From NCBI GenBank assembly GCA_035403465.1, contig DAONFG010000027.1, forward strand, positions 1 through 46,244: a stretch of 46,244 bases of DNA, read 5' to 3'. This DNA is from JAAYBQ01 sp035403465 (GTDB lineage: Bacteria > Spirochaetota > UBA4802 > UBA5550). Shown here in pieces: positions 1-8,856 of this stretch. Position numbers and translations under genes: made by a program. The notes below the pieces were generated by a model. It was not told where the DNA came from, made no database searches, and saw only the letters and a list, made by a program, of their open reading frames with translations. Position 1 is the stretch's first letter. Every line of letters begins with the position of its first letter.

Positions 1-143
1 GGGGAATCCACCAAATATTTTTAAAATCGTGTATTGACAAAAGGGCTCACTTCACCGGAAGATCACGCTTAAGACAGTACCACGTTAAACAGCTTGACGT
101 TCAACTGGATTTGGGGTTCTAAAATGTATGGGACAGTAGTGAT
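1..143 (+). mobile_element. 3' end of an insertion sequence: transposase C-terminus plus terminal sequence (partial)
   Basis: An open frame runs from position 3, without a stop, to a TAA at 120-122 and ends in a basic, polar tail (..KQLDVQLDLGF). It has no start in the window, as expected for a gene cut by the contig edge. The frame's last codons and the following bases to 143 recur exactly, inverted, at 46191-46244. After 143 the two copies diverge at once, which fixes the probable element boundary. A repeat that ends at the same base next to different flanks is what an insertion-sequence end looks like. The tail loosely resembles IS4-type transposases, but the family is not secure. Forty codons open by chance is quite possible, so the coding claim rests mainly on the repeat. 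Confidence 0.5.
90..143. repeat. 54-bp repeat, left copy (inverted relative to 46191-46244)
   Basis: This copy is identical over 54 bases to the reverse complement of the last 54 bases of the window. Identity stops at position 144. It covers the putative transposase stop codon and about 21 bases of non-coding terminus. Confidence 0.9.
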
Positions 144-228
144 ATTTTATATGTATGATTAAGACTATGGTGTGAATTCTGAAAACAGGTATTTTGAGAT
201 CTATTGATAATCCCGGTGCGGAGCATTT

Positions 229-2916
229 ATGCTGGTAAGTAAAAAGTGGCTTAACATATTCTGCATGATTGTTACGGGCCTGGCTGCTGCAGAACAAGCA
301 GAAGCATATGACGGTAGTATTGCCGGTTATATGCACATCATCCCGCTAAAAACATGTATTGAATCCATCCCCGGCTTTCACCTGCCGGTTATATCAATTA
401 TTATTATCATTTTTATTATAATTATAATCTGGAACAGGAAACTTGTAAACCGTAACAGGTCCCTTGTTCATGAAATCCGCGAAAGAAAAACCGTTGAGGA
501 GAGGTTCAATGTTGCGCTTGACGCTTCCGGTATAGGCCTATGGGAGAACAGGTTTGACGGAGGAGAGCATTACTTCAGCGATCAGATGTTCAGGATGCTT
601 GGTTATGAGCCGGTTGCAGGAGACGGAAGCCATAAACTTTTTTCTTCAATACTTCATCCTGACGATGCTGTCCGCGTTAAGAGGATGACAGAGGATTATC
701 TGAGCGGAAAGAGGTCCGGTATTTACAGGGTTGAATTCCGGATGAAGAACAATTCAGGGTACTATTCAAGCATACTTTCATCAGGAATAGCGATTGAGCG
801 TGACAGCGAGGGCAGGGTGCTCCGCATGGTGGGCTTGCATGTAGATGTTACAGATTTCAGAATGGCCGAGATAGCTCTCAGGGCGGGTGAAGACAGACTG
901 AAGAAACTTGTCAGTGATCTCAGTGAGGCTAATGACAGGATATCACTTGAAGCTGAGGAACGCAAAGTATCGGAGAAGAGGTTCAGGGATATTGCGGATC
1001 TTCTGCCGCAGATGATTTATGAATGCAATGCTGAAGGCATAATCACATACACCAATAAGAACGGGTTCGAACTCTTTGGTTATCCTGAAAATTATATAGG
1101 CAGGGCTCACATTAGTCAGTTCCTGTCGGAGGCGGATTTTAAACACGCTGCGGAAAATATCAGCCTGGCGATTAAAGGAGAGATGCATTTCAGGAATGAA
1201 TACACCTTTATCAGAAAAGACGGAACATCTTTTCCGGGTCTTATTTACACCTCTTCAGTGTTCAGGTATAACAGGTTTGACGGGCTTCGCGGCATCATTG
1301 TTGATATCAGCGACAGGAAAAAGGTCGAGGAGGCCATTATTGCTGCTAACAAGGCAAAGAGTGATTTTCTTGCCAATGTAAGCCACGAGATCCGTACCCC
1401 GATGAATGCGATTATGGGTCTGGCGAATATTGTTCTTGGAGGTCACCTCGAACCTGAGCAGAGAAAGTATATTGACAAGATAAATTCATCGGCTTTGCTC
1501 CTGCTGGGTATAATAAATGACATGCTCGATTATTCCAAGATCGAAGCAGGAAAACTTGAGCTGGAGGAGATAGACTTCAGAATTGAGGATGTTCTTGTCA
1601 ACCTTGCAGAACTTCTCTCTTTCAGCGCGGACGAGCATGACATGGAACTGTTGATTGATATTGCACCTGGCGTCCCATTCATGATAAAAGGTGACCCGCT
1701 GCGGCTGGGACAGGTCCTTATCAATTTTGCATCGAATGCCATAAAGTTCGGTTCAGGGAGTGATGTTTATATCCGTGTATGGAGAGAAGATAACTCCGTA
1801 ACCGGTGATGAGGCGAATCTATGTTTCAGCGTGACGGATAAAGGTATAGGCATGACCCCTGAACAGGTATCGAGGCTTTTTATACCATTTACACAGGCTG
1901 ACAGCTCAATGACAAGGAGGTTTGGCGGTACAGGGCTTGGCCTTGTTATATGCAGGCAGATTGCTGATCTAATGCATGGCAGCATTGCAGTTGAAACAAA
2001 TCCGGGACTGGGCAGTACTTTTACATTTACAGCAAGGTTCAGGTTCACGGCAATACATGATGAATCCCCGGACAGGGTTACATGCGACTTCACCGGAATC
2101 CGGGTACTGGTAGTTGATGACAGCGATATTTCGTGCAGCATAACAGGTTCAGCTGTTCAGCAGACAGGAGCAGAGTGCATATGCACCACGGACCCGGCTT
2201 GTGCTCCGGCAGCGGTTGCTGATGCAGCGCGGGAGGACCGGCCGTTTCACGTTGTTATAACCGATTATAAAATATCTGGAACTGACGGTATTGAATGTAT
2301 TAAAAGCATCAGGGAAAAAAGCAGCTGCAGCTTCCGCAGTATTCTGATGGCAAGTCCTTACGGAAGGGACATTATCACGGCGAGGGCCGCTGATGCCGGG
2401 ATAGACATGTTTCTTGATCGTCCCGTATTTGCTTCTGCTGTAAGAAACACTCTTAATGAGCTGCTTAAAAAAGATGAGCCTGCAGGTATCTATGAGATTC
2501 AGCCTCTAGAGGGGAACAGCCCCAGGAACAGGGACCTGGATGAAATTAGAAAAATCTGCGGACTGAAAATGCTTATTGTAGAGGATAACCGCACCAACCA
2601 GCTTGTGCTTTCAACTTTTTCTAAAAAGGCCGGAATAGATACTTCATTTGCAGAAAATGGATTACTGTGCATTGAAGCTGTTGAGCGTGAGAAATTTGAT
2701 ATAATCCTGATGGATATACAGATGCCGGTAATGGACGGCTACGAGGCATCAAGGGAACTTCGTAAGCGCGGAGTGAATACACCCATTATTGCCGTGAGCG
2801 CCCACGCGTTAACTGGCGAGAGGGAAAACTGCATCAATGCAGGAATGAATGACTATATCAGCAAGCCTGTAAGTACAGCTGAACTTTACAAGAAGATACT
2901 TGAACTTATCGGGTAA
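229..2916 (+). CDS. Hybrid sensor histidine kinase (PAS-PAS-HisKA-HATPase-REC-REC)
   Basis: An inner-membrane hybrid kinase of 895 residues, probably signalling through phosphorelay. Residues 1-26 look like a signal sequence ending AEA, followed by a short periplasmic stretch and an isoleucine-rich membrane helix (about 53-68). Two PAS domains follow (about 92-212 and 250-365), then the dimerisation helix with phospho-acceptor His386 in SHEIRTP, and the ATPase domain with N, G1 and G2 boxes (about 490-620). The first receiver (about 623-745) has Asp679, but its conserved lysine is arginine (Arg731). The second (about 779-895) is intact, with Asp829 and Lys879. There is no large periplasmic sensor, so the PAS domains probably sense a cytoplasmic or membrane cue. 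A GGAG precedes the chosen ATG. No response-regulator gene lies beside it; nadB converges on it 14 bases downstream. Confidence 0.9.
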   Translation: MLVSKKWLNIFCMIVTGLAAAEQAEAYDGSIAGYMHIIPLKTCIESIPGFHLPVISIIIIIFIIIIIWNRKLVNRNRSLVHEIRERKTVEERFNVALDASGIGLWENRFDGGEHYFSDQMFRMLGYEPVAGDGSHKLFSSILHPDDAVRVKRMTEDYLSGKRSGIYRVEFRMKNNSGYYSSILSSGIAIERDSEGRVLRMVGLHVDVTDFRMAEIALRAGEDRLKKLVSDLSEANDRISLEAEERKVSEKRFRDIADLLPQMIYECNAEGIITYTNKNGFELFGYPENYIGRAHISQFLSEADFKHAAENISLAIKGEMHFRNEYTFIRKDGTSFPGLIYTSSVFRYNRFDGLRGIIVDISDRKKVEEAIIAANKAKSDFLANVSHEIRTPMNAIMGLANIVLGGHLEPEQRKYIDKINSSALLLLGIINDMLDYSKIEAGKLELEEIDFRIEDVLVNLAELLSFSADEHDMELLIDIAPGVPFMIKGDPLRLGQVLINFASNAIKFGSGSDVYIRVWREDNSVTGDEANLCFSVTDKGIGMTPEQVSRLFIPFTQADSSMTRRFGGTGLGLVICRQIADLMHGSIAVETNPGLGSTFTFTARFRFTAIHDESPDRVTCDFTGIRVLVVDDSDISCSITGSAVQQTGAECICTTDPACAPAAVADAAREDRPFHVVITDYKISGTDGIECIKSIREKSSCSFRSILMASPYGRDIITARAADAGIDMFLDRPVFASAVRNTLNELLKKDEPAGIYEIQPLEGNSPRNRDLDEIRKICGLKMLIVEDNRTNQLVLSTFSKKAGIDTSFAENGLLCIEAVEREKFDIILMDIQMPVMDGYEASRELRKRGVNTPIIAVSAHALTGERENCINAGMNDYISKPVSTAELYKKILELIG

Positions 2917-2930
2917 CCGGTCACTCCAGA

Positions 2931-4520
2931 CTAACTCCTTGAAACAGTTTTCCCTTTTGTTTCAAGGTAATGACAGCCGACTGAACGGGTGTTGCGCAGC
3001 GCTGCCGCTACTATAAGTGTCGAACTTACCACTGCGTTCCTGAGCTCGATTATCCCCTTGTGAAGTTTAGCCTCTTTGTAAAATTTCATTATCCTGTGTG
3101 AATAATAGTCAAGATCCGCCTCGGCGCGTGTCAGTCCCTTTTCTGTGCGGATAATACCGGCGTAGTTCCACATGGTAAGCTGGATTGCTTTCATATCCTG
3201 GTCTATAAGCAGGGGGTCAAACTCTTCCGTGTACTGGGGTTTTTCCCAGTCAGGGATCGAATTGAACCTTTCGGGATTAATCCTGTATTTTTTTGCAATA
3301 ATATCATCAGCGGATGCCTTGCCCCACACCATGCCTTCAAGGAGTGAAGTTGACGCAAGCCTGTTGGCGCCATGCAGGCCGGTACATGCAGTTTCACCAA
3401 TCGCGTACAGGTTCTGAAGAGATGTCCTGCCCCGAATGTCGACTTTGATCCCGCCGCAGAAAAAGTGGGCGGCAGGAACAATCGGTATAGGTTCCTTTGT
3501 AATGTCAAGGCCTCCCTTGATGCACGTGGAGTATATTTTTGAGAAGCGTTTTTCAAGAGGGATAGAACCATTATAGTAACTGGCCAGGTCGAGCAGCATG
3601 TATTCCTTGCCGGTCTTTGCCATCCTGTCATAAACTGCACGGGCCACAACATCCCTCGGTGCAAGGTCCCCCATTTCTGAATACTGGGACATGAACTCTG
3701 TACCGTCATGGTCCTTCAGCCGCGCACCTTCTCCGCGAAGAGATTCAGAAATCAGGAACCTCTTGATGTCCCTGTGAAAAAGGGCAGTGGGATGGAACTG
3801 TATAAACTCGGAGTTGATAATGTGTGCACCGGCCCTGTGTGCCATGCTTACACCATCGCCTGTTGCTGAAACAGGATTGGTTGTATGGTAATACAGGTTT
3901 CCAATCCCTCCTGTCGCGAGGACTATGTTCATTGAAAAGAATGTTTCGACTTCACCATGCTTATTGTTTATCGCGTAGAGTCCCATTACTTCACGCTCTT
4001 TGTAGAGTTCCTGGGTATTCCGGGAATGGTGGTTGTTTGTTATCAGGTCAACGGCGGTATAATCGACAAAGAACTGGACACCGATGGACCTGGCGTATTC
4101 AATAAGAGAATCCTCGATTTTGTCGCCGGTATGGTCTTCAAAGTGGACTATGCGCCTGATACTGTGTGCTGCCTCCTCGGTATAGTCAATACGGCCATCC
4201 TCGTCCATGCTGAACTGTATCCCGACATCATCAACGAGAAAATCAAATACCATTTTAGGGCCGTGCTGTATAAGGTACTCAACAGCATCCATCCGGTTGT
4301 ATGAACTGCCTGCATTGAGTATGTCCTCGCGGAGCATCTGCGGAGAGTCTCCGTCACGGGCTGCGACAATTCCCCCCTGTGCATAGTATGTATTACAGTC
4401 ATTGATCCTGCTGTTCTTAGTCATCACTATAACATCAAGACCGGCTTTTTTAAGGTTGATAGCGCAGGTAAGCCCTGATATACCTGTACCGATTACAATT
4501 GCATCGTAGTAGTGCCGCAT
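2931..4520 (-). CDS. nadB: L-aspartate oxidase
   Basis: Oxidises L-aspartate to iminoaspartate with FAD, the first step of de novo NAD synthesis; a cytoplasmic enzyme that can use fumarate or oxygen as acceptor. The 529 residues match the family. The N-terminus has the dinucleotide-binding pattern GTGISGL (about 11-17), followed by YYAQGGIVA, GEGARLKD, LAPRDVVARA with the catalytic arginine, and the FAD-closing GLHGANRLASTSLLEG near the C-terminal third. It is the last gene of a minus-strand nadC-nadA-nadB operon. Its ATG lies three bases past the nadA stop, and an AAAGGA ribosome-binding site overlaps the end of nadA, so translation is probably coupled. Succinate dehydrogenase or fumarate reductase flavoproteins are relatives, but the nad neighbours settle the call. 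Confidence 0.95.
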   Translation of the reverse strand: MRHYYDAIVIGTGISGLTCAINLKKAGLDVIVMTKNSRINDCNTYYAQGGIVAARDGDSPQMLREDILNAGSSYNRMDAVEYLIQHGPKMVFDFLVDDVGIQFSMDEDGRIDYTEEAAHSIRRIVHFEDHTGDKIEDSLIEYARSIGVQFFVDYTAVDLITNNHHSRNTQELYKEREVMGLYAINNKHGEVETFFSMNIVLATGGIGNLYYHTTNPVSATGDGVSMAHRAGAHIINSEFIQFHPTALFHRDIKRFLISESLRGEGARLKDHDGTEFMSQYSEMGDLAPRDVVARAVYDRMAKTGKEYMLLDLASYYNGSIPLEKRFSKIYSTCIKGGLDITKEPIPIVPAAHFFCGGIKVDIRGRTSLQNLYAIGETACTGLHGANRLASTSLLEGMVWGKASADDIIAKKYRINPERFNSIPDWEKPQYTEEFDPLLIDQDMKAIQLTMWNYAGIIRTEKGLTRAEADLDYYSHRIMKFYKEAKLHKGIIELRNAVVSSTLIVAAALRNTRSVGCHYLETKGKTVSRS

Positions 4521-4523
4521 TAG

Positions 4524-5597
4524 TTATCCTTTTTCAACTATTTCTATCATACGCTGAAGGGCAATTCTTGCACCGTCAATATGTTCCTGTTCTACATGGA
4601 CTTCGTTCCGCAGGATGCCGTTTCCGTTAACGTAATCAATAACCGAGCTCACTGCAAGCGCAGTGTTTTTCAGAGTGATTTTACGCATGTTGGGACATGG
4701 AGACGGCTTGAGCCATTCAACGGTTTTGTCGGTGAAGTCTCTTGCGATCCTCTGCACGAATGTCAGTTCAGTCCCGACAATCCAGACAGAACCTGGTTCC
4801 GACCTGCGGATTGTGTCATATATGTACTGTGTTGAACCCTGCATGTCTGACAGGTCTGCAACAGATTTTTTTGACTCGGGATGCACAATGATTTTACCTT
4901 CGGGATAGATCCTGCGCATCCTTTCTACATCTTCAATGTCAAAACTGTAATGTACCGGGCAGAACCCGTTCCAGAGGAAGATTTTAACATCTGAAAGATC
5001 CCTGTCTGATTCAAATGTGTAGTCGCTGTAAATTCTCGCGACCTGGTTCGGGTCGATCCCAAGTTCCTGTGCAACATTGCTTCCCAGGTGGTAGTCGGGG
5101 AAAAAGAAAACATTCATGTCTTTATCAAGGTAGTATTTTACTATTATTTTTGCGTTTGAACTGGAGCAGACTGAACCGCCGTTTCTGCCGCAGAAACTCT
5201 TTGAATCAGCATGCGAGTTCATGTAAACCACTGGTGCAGTGCCGCGATTTGAAACTTTTTTTATTATTTCAAGGGAGGCCTCTGCATAATCTGCTGTGAT
5301 CATGTCTGCCATGGGACAGCCTGCAAGGGGCTCGGGTATAAGCACATGCTGGTTTTCCTTTGCGAGAATAGCGGCTCCGTCTGCCATGAACTTTACCCCG
5401 CAGAATACGATGAATTCCGCGTCTGTTCTGCTGACATCAACTGCAAGTTTGTATGAATCGCCGGTGAAGTCGGCTATATCGACAATTTCAGCTGTAATAT
5501 AATGATGCGCCGGAATCACGAGACGTCCGTCAAGCTCTGCACGCGCGGAGGTAATATATTCAGTCAGCATTGATGAACTGTACCTGTCAAATTTCAT
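4524..5597 (-). CDS. nadA: Quinolinate synthase (4Fe-4S)
   Basis: Condenses iminoaspartate, the NadB product, with dihydroxyacetone phosphate to quinolinate, using an oxygen-sensitive [4Fe-4S] cluster. The 357 residues show the family motifs PAHHY, GVKFMAD, GCPMADM, VVYMNS, WNGFCPVH, VHPES, STQYI, GTE and CPNMRKI. The likely cluster ligands are Cys94, Cys213 and Cys301, spaced about 119 and 88 residues apart, as in the Bacillus-type enzymes. The ATG overlaps the end of nadC by one base and the stop lies three bases before nadB. Channelling of unstable iminoaspartate from NadB explains the tight operon. Confidence 0.96.
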   Translation of the reverse strand: MKFDRYSSSMLTEYITSARAELDGRLVIPAHHYITAEIVDIADFTGDSYKLAVDVSRTDAEFIVFCGVKFMADGAAILAKENQHVLIPEPLAGCPMADMITADYAEASLEIIKKVSNRGTAPVVYMNSHADSKSFCGRNGGSVCSSSNAKIIVKYYLDKDMNVFFFPDYHLGSNVAQELGIDPNQVARIYSDYTFESDRDLSDVKIFLWNGFCPVHYSFDIEDVERMRRIYPEGKIIVHPESKKSVADLSDMQGSTQYIYDTIRRSEPGSVWIVGTELTFVQRIARDFTDKTVEWLKPSPCPNMRKITLKNTALAVSSVIDYVNGNGILRNEVHVEQEHIDGARIALQRMIEIVEKG

Positions 5598-6442
5598 TAC
5601 TTGCTCCCTGTATTGATCTCTTTGAGACTGAAGTCGAATGCCCTGACCGAGTGTGTCAGTTCACCGGCTGATATATAATTCACACCTGTCATGGAAACTT
5701 CACGTATCCTTTCAAGTGTCATGTTTCCTGAAGCTTCTGTTTCTGCTCTGCCGCCTATTATTTCAACAGATTTTTTCATATCATCGATGCTCATGTTGTC
5801 AAGCATGATCCTGTCCGCACCTGCATCTATTGCCTGCCTGACCTCGTTAATGTTCCTGGCCTCGACCTCTACTTTGTAACTTGTGCCGTGAGCTGATCTT
5901 ACCCTGGCCACGGCAGCGGCAATACCGCCCGCTGCATCGGAATGGTTATCCTTTATCATGACCATGTCGTACAGGCCCATCCTGTGGTTTTCGCCGCCTC
6001 CGCAGAGTACCGCGTACTTCTGAAGTTCCCTGTATCCGGGAAGGGTTTTGCGTGTATCGAGTATTTTACTCCTGCCGCCTGTTTGTGCTGCAAAAAGGGC
6101 GGTCCTTGTTGCTATTCCGGATAGGTGCGAAAGGAGGTTTAGGGCAGTGCGTTCAGCCTTCAGAATGGACTTCACGGGTCCGGAAACATCTGCAATGATG
6201 TCTCCGTTTTTAATCATGTCACGGTCTTTGTATGCGGACCTGACCTCTATTAACGGGTCAACGATCGTCATGACTCTCCTGAATATGCCGATACCGCAGA
6301 GAATTCCGTTATCCTTTGACACAAGTTTGTATGAGAATGCTTCTTTCCCGAAGATCGCGTCAGACGTGATGTCACCTGCTGCACGCAGGTCTTCAAAAAG
6401 TGCCATCTTGATGAGTCTGTCTGTGTGTGAAAAGTCTTTCAT
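5597..6442 (-). CDS. nadC: Nicotinate-nucleotide pyrophosphorylase (quinolinate phosphoribosyltransferase)
   Basis: Converts quinolinate and PRPP to nicotinate mononucleotide, CO2 and PPi, the step that joins de novo NAD synthesis to the common pathway. Recognisable motifs are LFEDL..GDITSD near the N-terminus, ERTALNLLSHLSGIAT, DTRKTLPG, GGGENHRMGLYDMVMIKDNH, VEVEARN, ADRIMLDNM and GVNYISAGELTHS. The frame is open further upstream, to a TTG at 6508 and an ATG at 6502. I place the start at the internal ATG (6440-6442) because the protein then begins where family members usually do (282 residues). No start has a good ribosome-binding site, so the longer form remains possible. First gene of the nadCAB operon. 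Confidence 0.92.
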   Translation of the reverse strand: MKDFSHTDRLIKMALFEDLRAAGDITSDAIFGKEAFSYKLVSKDNGILCGIGIFRRVMTIVDPLIEVRSAYKDRDMIKNGDIIADVSGPVKSILKAERTALNLLSHLSGIATRTALFAAQTGGRSKILDTRKTLPGYRELQKYAVLCGGGENHRMGLYDMVMIKDNHSDAAGGIAAAVARVRSAHGTSYKVEVEARNINEVRQAIDAGADRIMLDNMSIDDMKKSVEIIGGRAETEASGNMTLERIREVSMTGVNYISAGELTHSVRAFDFSLKEINTGSK

Positions 6443-6680
6443 CCCGTCCCGGTTTCCAATGGTTATTACGTTTTTATAATAAGAAATAACTTCTGCTGCC
6501 ATGGTCAAGAATAAAATCAGTGAATGGTTTATTACATTAAATTGCTGAAACTTATTTGTTGTCCCTGTTTAAAATTTTGCCCGCGCTTTCGATCAGGCCT
6601 GATGCATTCTGCTTGACGGAATCAGTCTGGAAATAAAACATTAAACATACTTAAACAATACTGATGAACTGTAAAACATT

Positions 6681-6899
6681 ATGAATCCTGAAATACTGAC
6701 TGATCTTGTTACAAAACGCATGCCCTTCGGGAAGTACAGCGGTACCCTGCTGTGCGATCTCCCGGATAATTACGTGGAATGGTTTTACAATAAGGGATTG
6801 CCCGGGGGAAAACTCGGTATGCTTCTTGGAACACTCTACGAGATAAAAATTAACGGACTTGATTACCTGCTTGATACAATCAGGGAGGGAAAGGGCTGA
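6681..6899 (+). CDS. DUF3820 family protein
   Basis: A 72-residue protein with the DUF3820 pattern: MPFGKYSG near residue 14, LPDNYVEWF, then GKLG..L..LYEIKINGLDYL. The family is widespread and its function is not established; related modules sit at the C-terminus of some exonucleases. The gene stands alone between the divergent nad operon and msrBA. The spacing upstream shows no convincing ribosome-binding site, but the match covers the full length. Confidence 0.85.
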   Translation: MNPEILTDLVTKRMPFGKYSGTLLCDLPDNYVEWFYNKGLPGGKLGMLLGTLYEIKINGLDYLLDTIREGKG

Positions 6900-7037
6900 G
6901 TTTCTACGTTGCGACGAATTGATTTTGCCCGGGTTTGACCGCACATCCGATCTTCAAATGCTGCTGACAATAAAGAATTTAAGCATTTTCTGTAACATCA
7001 TATATTCTGGGGTTCTAACTTAAACATGGGGGCTGAT

Positions 7038-8105
7038 ATGAAATCAGTCATAATTTTATGTTCAATGTTAGTGTTTACAGCATGCTTTGAAAGAGCTGCT
7101 GTGGAGGATAATATGAAAAATAATAATGATAAATATAAATGCGATACGGTTTACGGCGATTCAGATCTAAAAAAAATACTCACACCTGAACAGTACCGTG
7201 TTGTAAAAGAAAACGGTACCGAGGCTCCTTTCCGGAACGAGTACTGGGACAATAAGAAGCCCGGGATATATGTTGACGTTGTTTCGGGTGAGCCGCTTTT
7301 CAGTTCAACCGAGAAGTTCGATTCGGGCACAGGATGGCCAAGTTTCACGATTCCGCTTGAGCGCAGGGGAATGCGTGAGACCAGGGATACGTCGTTCGGG
7401 ATGACACGGATTGAGGTGAGAAGCAAATCCGCGGACTCACACCTTGGGCATTTATTCGATGACGGTCCGAAAGAGACAGGTTTGCGGTACTGTATCAATT
7501 CCGCTTCGCTCCGGTTCATTCCTGCTGATCAGATGGAGGAGAAGGGTTACGTTGACATAATGTACCTCTTCCCTGAAGTTTATGCATCAAAGCGCGGCTG
7601 GGATTTTATAGTTTTAGGTGCCGGGTGTTTCTGGGGAGCCGAGGCATACTTTAAAAAAGTCACGGGGGTAAAAGAGGTTTTGCCGGGATATTCAGGCGGC
7701 AAGTCTCCTTATCCATCATATGAAGAGGTATGTTCCGGTAAGACGGGCCATGCAGAAGCGGTGCTGGTTTATTTTGATCCTGAGGTGATTTCCCTGGACG
7801 ATCTGTTGCGGCATTTTTTCCGCATGCATGATCCTTCATCGCTTAACAGGCAGGGTAACGACCGCGGCACGCAGTACAGGTCTGCTCTCTACTGGCATGG
7901 TGATGCGCAGAAGAAGGTCGTTGATTCGCGGATAAAAAAAATAAATGAGAGCGGCAAGTACGGGAAAATAGTTACGGATACAGCGCAGTTCAGGGTATTC
8001 TACAAAGCCGAGGATTACCACCAGGATTACCTGGGCAAGAATCCGGGCGGGTACTGTCATGTTAATTTAAGGATGGCGGATGAACCCCTTGGTAAAGATG
8101 AATAA
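7038..8105 (+). CDS. msrBA: Lipoprotein methionine sulfoxide reductase, MsrB-MsrA fusion
   Basis: Repairs both stereoisomers of methionine sulfoxide in envelope proteins. I start at the second ATG, after GGGGGC, because the protein then opens with a lipoprotein signal (MKSVIILCSM..TAC, lipobox Cys16). The MsrB domain comes first (about 40-180), with catalytic Cys152 in GLRYCINSASLRF. Its zinc CxxC pair is absent, and the SGTGWPSF loop has Thr98 where many enzymes keep the resolving cysteine. MsrA follows (about 190-345), with Cys197 in GAGCFWGAEAYF and a late cysteine near 340 in NPGGYC. The B-A order is less common than A-B and is known from Treponema. The lipid anchor implies action at the periplasmic face of the inner membrane or at the outer membrane. 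Confidence 0.93.
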   Translation: MKSVIILCSMLVFTACFERAAVEDNMKNNNDKYKCDTVYGDSDLKKILTPEQYRVVKENGTEAPFRNEYWDNKKPGIYVDVVSGEPLFSSTEKFDSGTGWPSFTIPLERRGMRETRDTSFGMTRIEVRSKSADSHLGHLFDDGPKETGLRYCINSASLRFIPADQMEEKGYVDIMYLFPEVYASKRGWDFIVLGAGCFWGAEAYFKKVTGVKEVLPGYSGGKSPYPSYEEVCSGKTGHAEAVLVYFDPEVISLDDLLRHFFRMHDPSSLNRQGNDRGTQYRSALYWHGDAQKKVVDSRIKKINESGKYGKIVTDTAQFRVFYKAEDYHQDYLGKNPGGYCHVNLRMADEPLGKDE

Positions 8106-8156
8106 CCTGTCTGGCTGCGAATAAAAAATGCATGGATAGGATATTCGCGCAGATGA

Positions 8157-8786
8157 TTACTTTACTCCGCGGAATCTTCTGAATTCGTACATTCCGCTCC
8201 ATGCACCCAGAATCAGCAAGGGAACAAGTACAAGGGAGAGATATCTTCCTGCAATAATTACATCAATAGCAACAACAACACCGGCAATAATAAACCATAA
8301 AAAGTCCAGCAGAAACACAATCCTGGTGAGTGACACACTGGAGAGTATATAAATAACAAGCAGGAATATACCCAGTCCGAGGTTCATGTATCCTGAAATG
8401 GTGTTGTGAACAAGAGCCGCAGAGTCAGTCAGAACAGGCAAAGATACAACCATGAGTACTATTGCAATGGGCAGCAGCCATTTGTATCTCTCTTTCTGCA
8501 GCTGCGCAAGGTCAAGAGTACAAAGCGGACCGTGCCAGCGGGTAATTGATTCAACCTGTTCATAGGTAAGTCTGAATACAAGCTTTTTGTCCCGGTTAAT
8601 CGTTAACATCACAGGAAGAAACGGGAGACGTGTCATTTTATACAGGGCAGGTCTGTCGCCCCTTGGAAGTTTAATGGTGTCACCTGATACTGAATCTGCA
8701 ACAAGCATACCGTCAGGTTCAAGGGTTATGCAGTATTTTTTATTATCAGTTTTGCATATAAGCTCAAATGAGTATAATGATTCCAT
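8157..8786 (-). CDS. Uncharacterised membrane protein
   Basis: I do not recognise a family. The 209-residue product has a soluble N-terminal half (about 1-100) rich in beta-type segments, ending WHGPLCTLDLAQLQKERYK. Four hydrophobic helices follow at about 104-120, 132-150, 155-178 and 184-200, with a basic tail RRFRG. An AAGGAG ribosome-binding site lies ahead of the ATG, which supports a real gene. It stands alone, converging on msrBA with a 51-base gap. A dispersed repeat begins about 70 bases upstream of its start, so its promoter region may have been remodelled. Confidence 0.7.
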   Translation of the reverse strand: MESLYSFELICKTDNKKYCITLEPDGMLVADSVSGDTIKLPRGDRPALYKMTRLPFLPVMLTINRDKKLVFRLTYEQVESITRWHGPLCTLDLAQLQKERYKWLLPIAIVLMVVSLPVLTDSAALVHNTISGYMNLGLGIFLLVIYILSSVSLTRIVFLLDFLWFIIAGVVVAIDVIIAGRYLSLVLVPLLILGAWSGMYEFRRFRGVK

Positions 8787-8856
8787 GGGTCACTCCTTTT
8801 CTGCAGTATTTCATCATAATGCTATCATTATAGCGATTTGCGAAATGAATAGTCCG

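Noticed and set aside
85..336. Minus-strand frame of 83 codons over the left end
   Set aside because: It overlaps the mobile-element end and the start of the well-supported kinase gene, and its translation has no protein-like pattern.
1767..2141. Minus-strand frame of 124 codons inside the hybrid kinase
   Set aside because: It is a shadow frame of conserved kinase domains.
2937..2967. Stem CCTTGAAAC/GTTTCAAGG between the kinase and nadB
   Set aside because: It lies inside the last nadB codons, has a 13-base loop and no proper T-run, so I do not call it a terminator.
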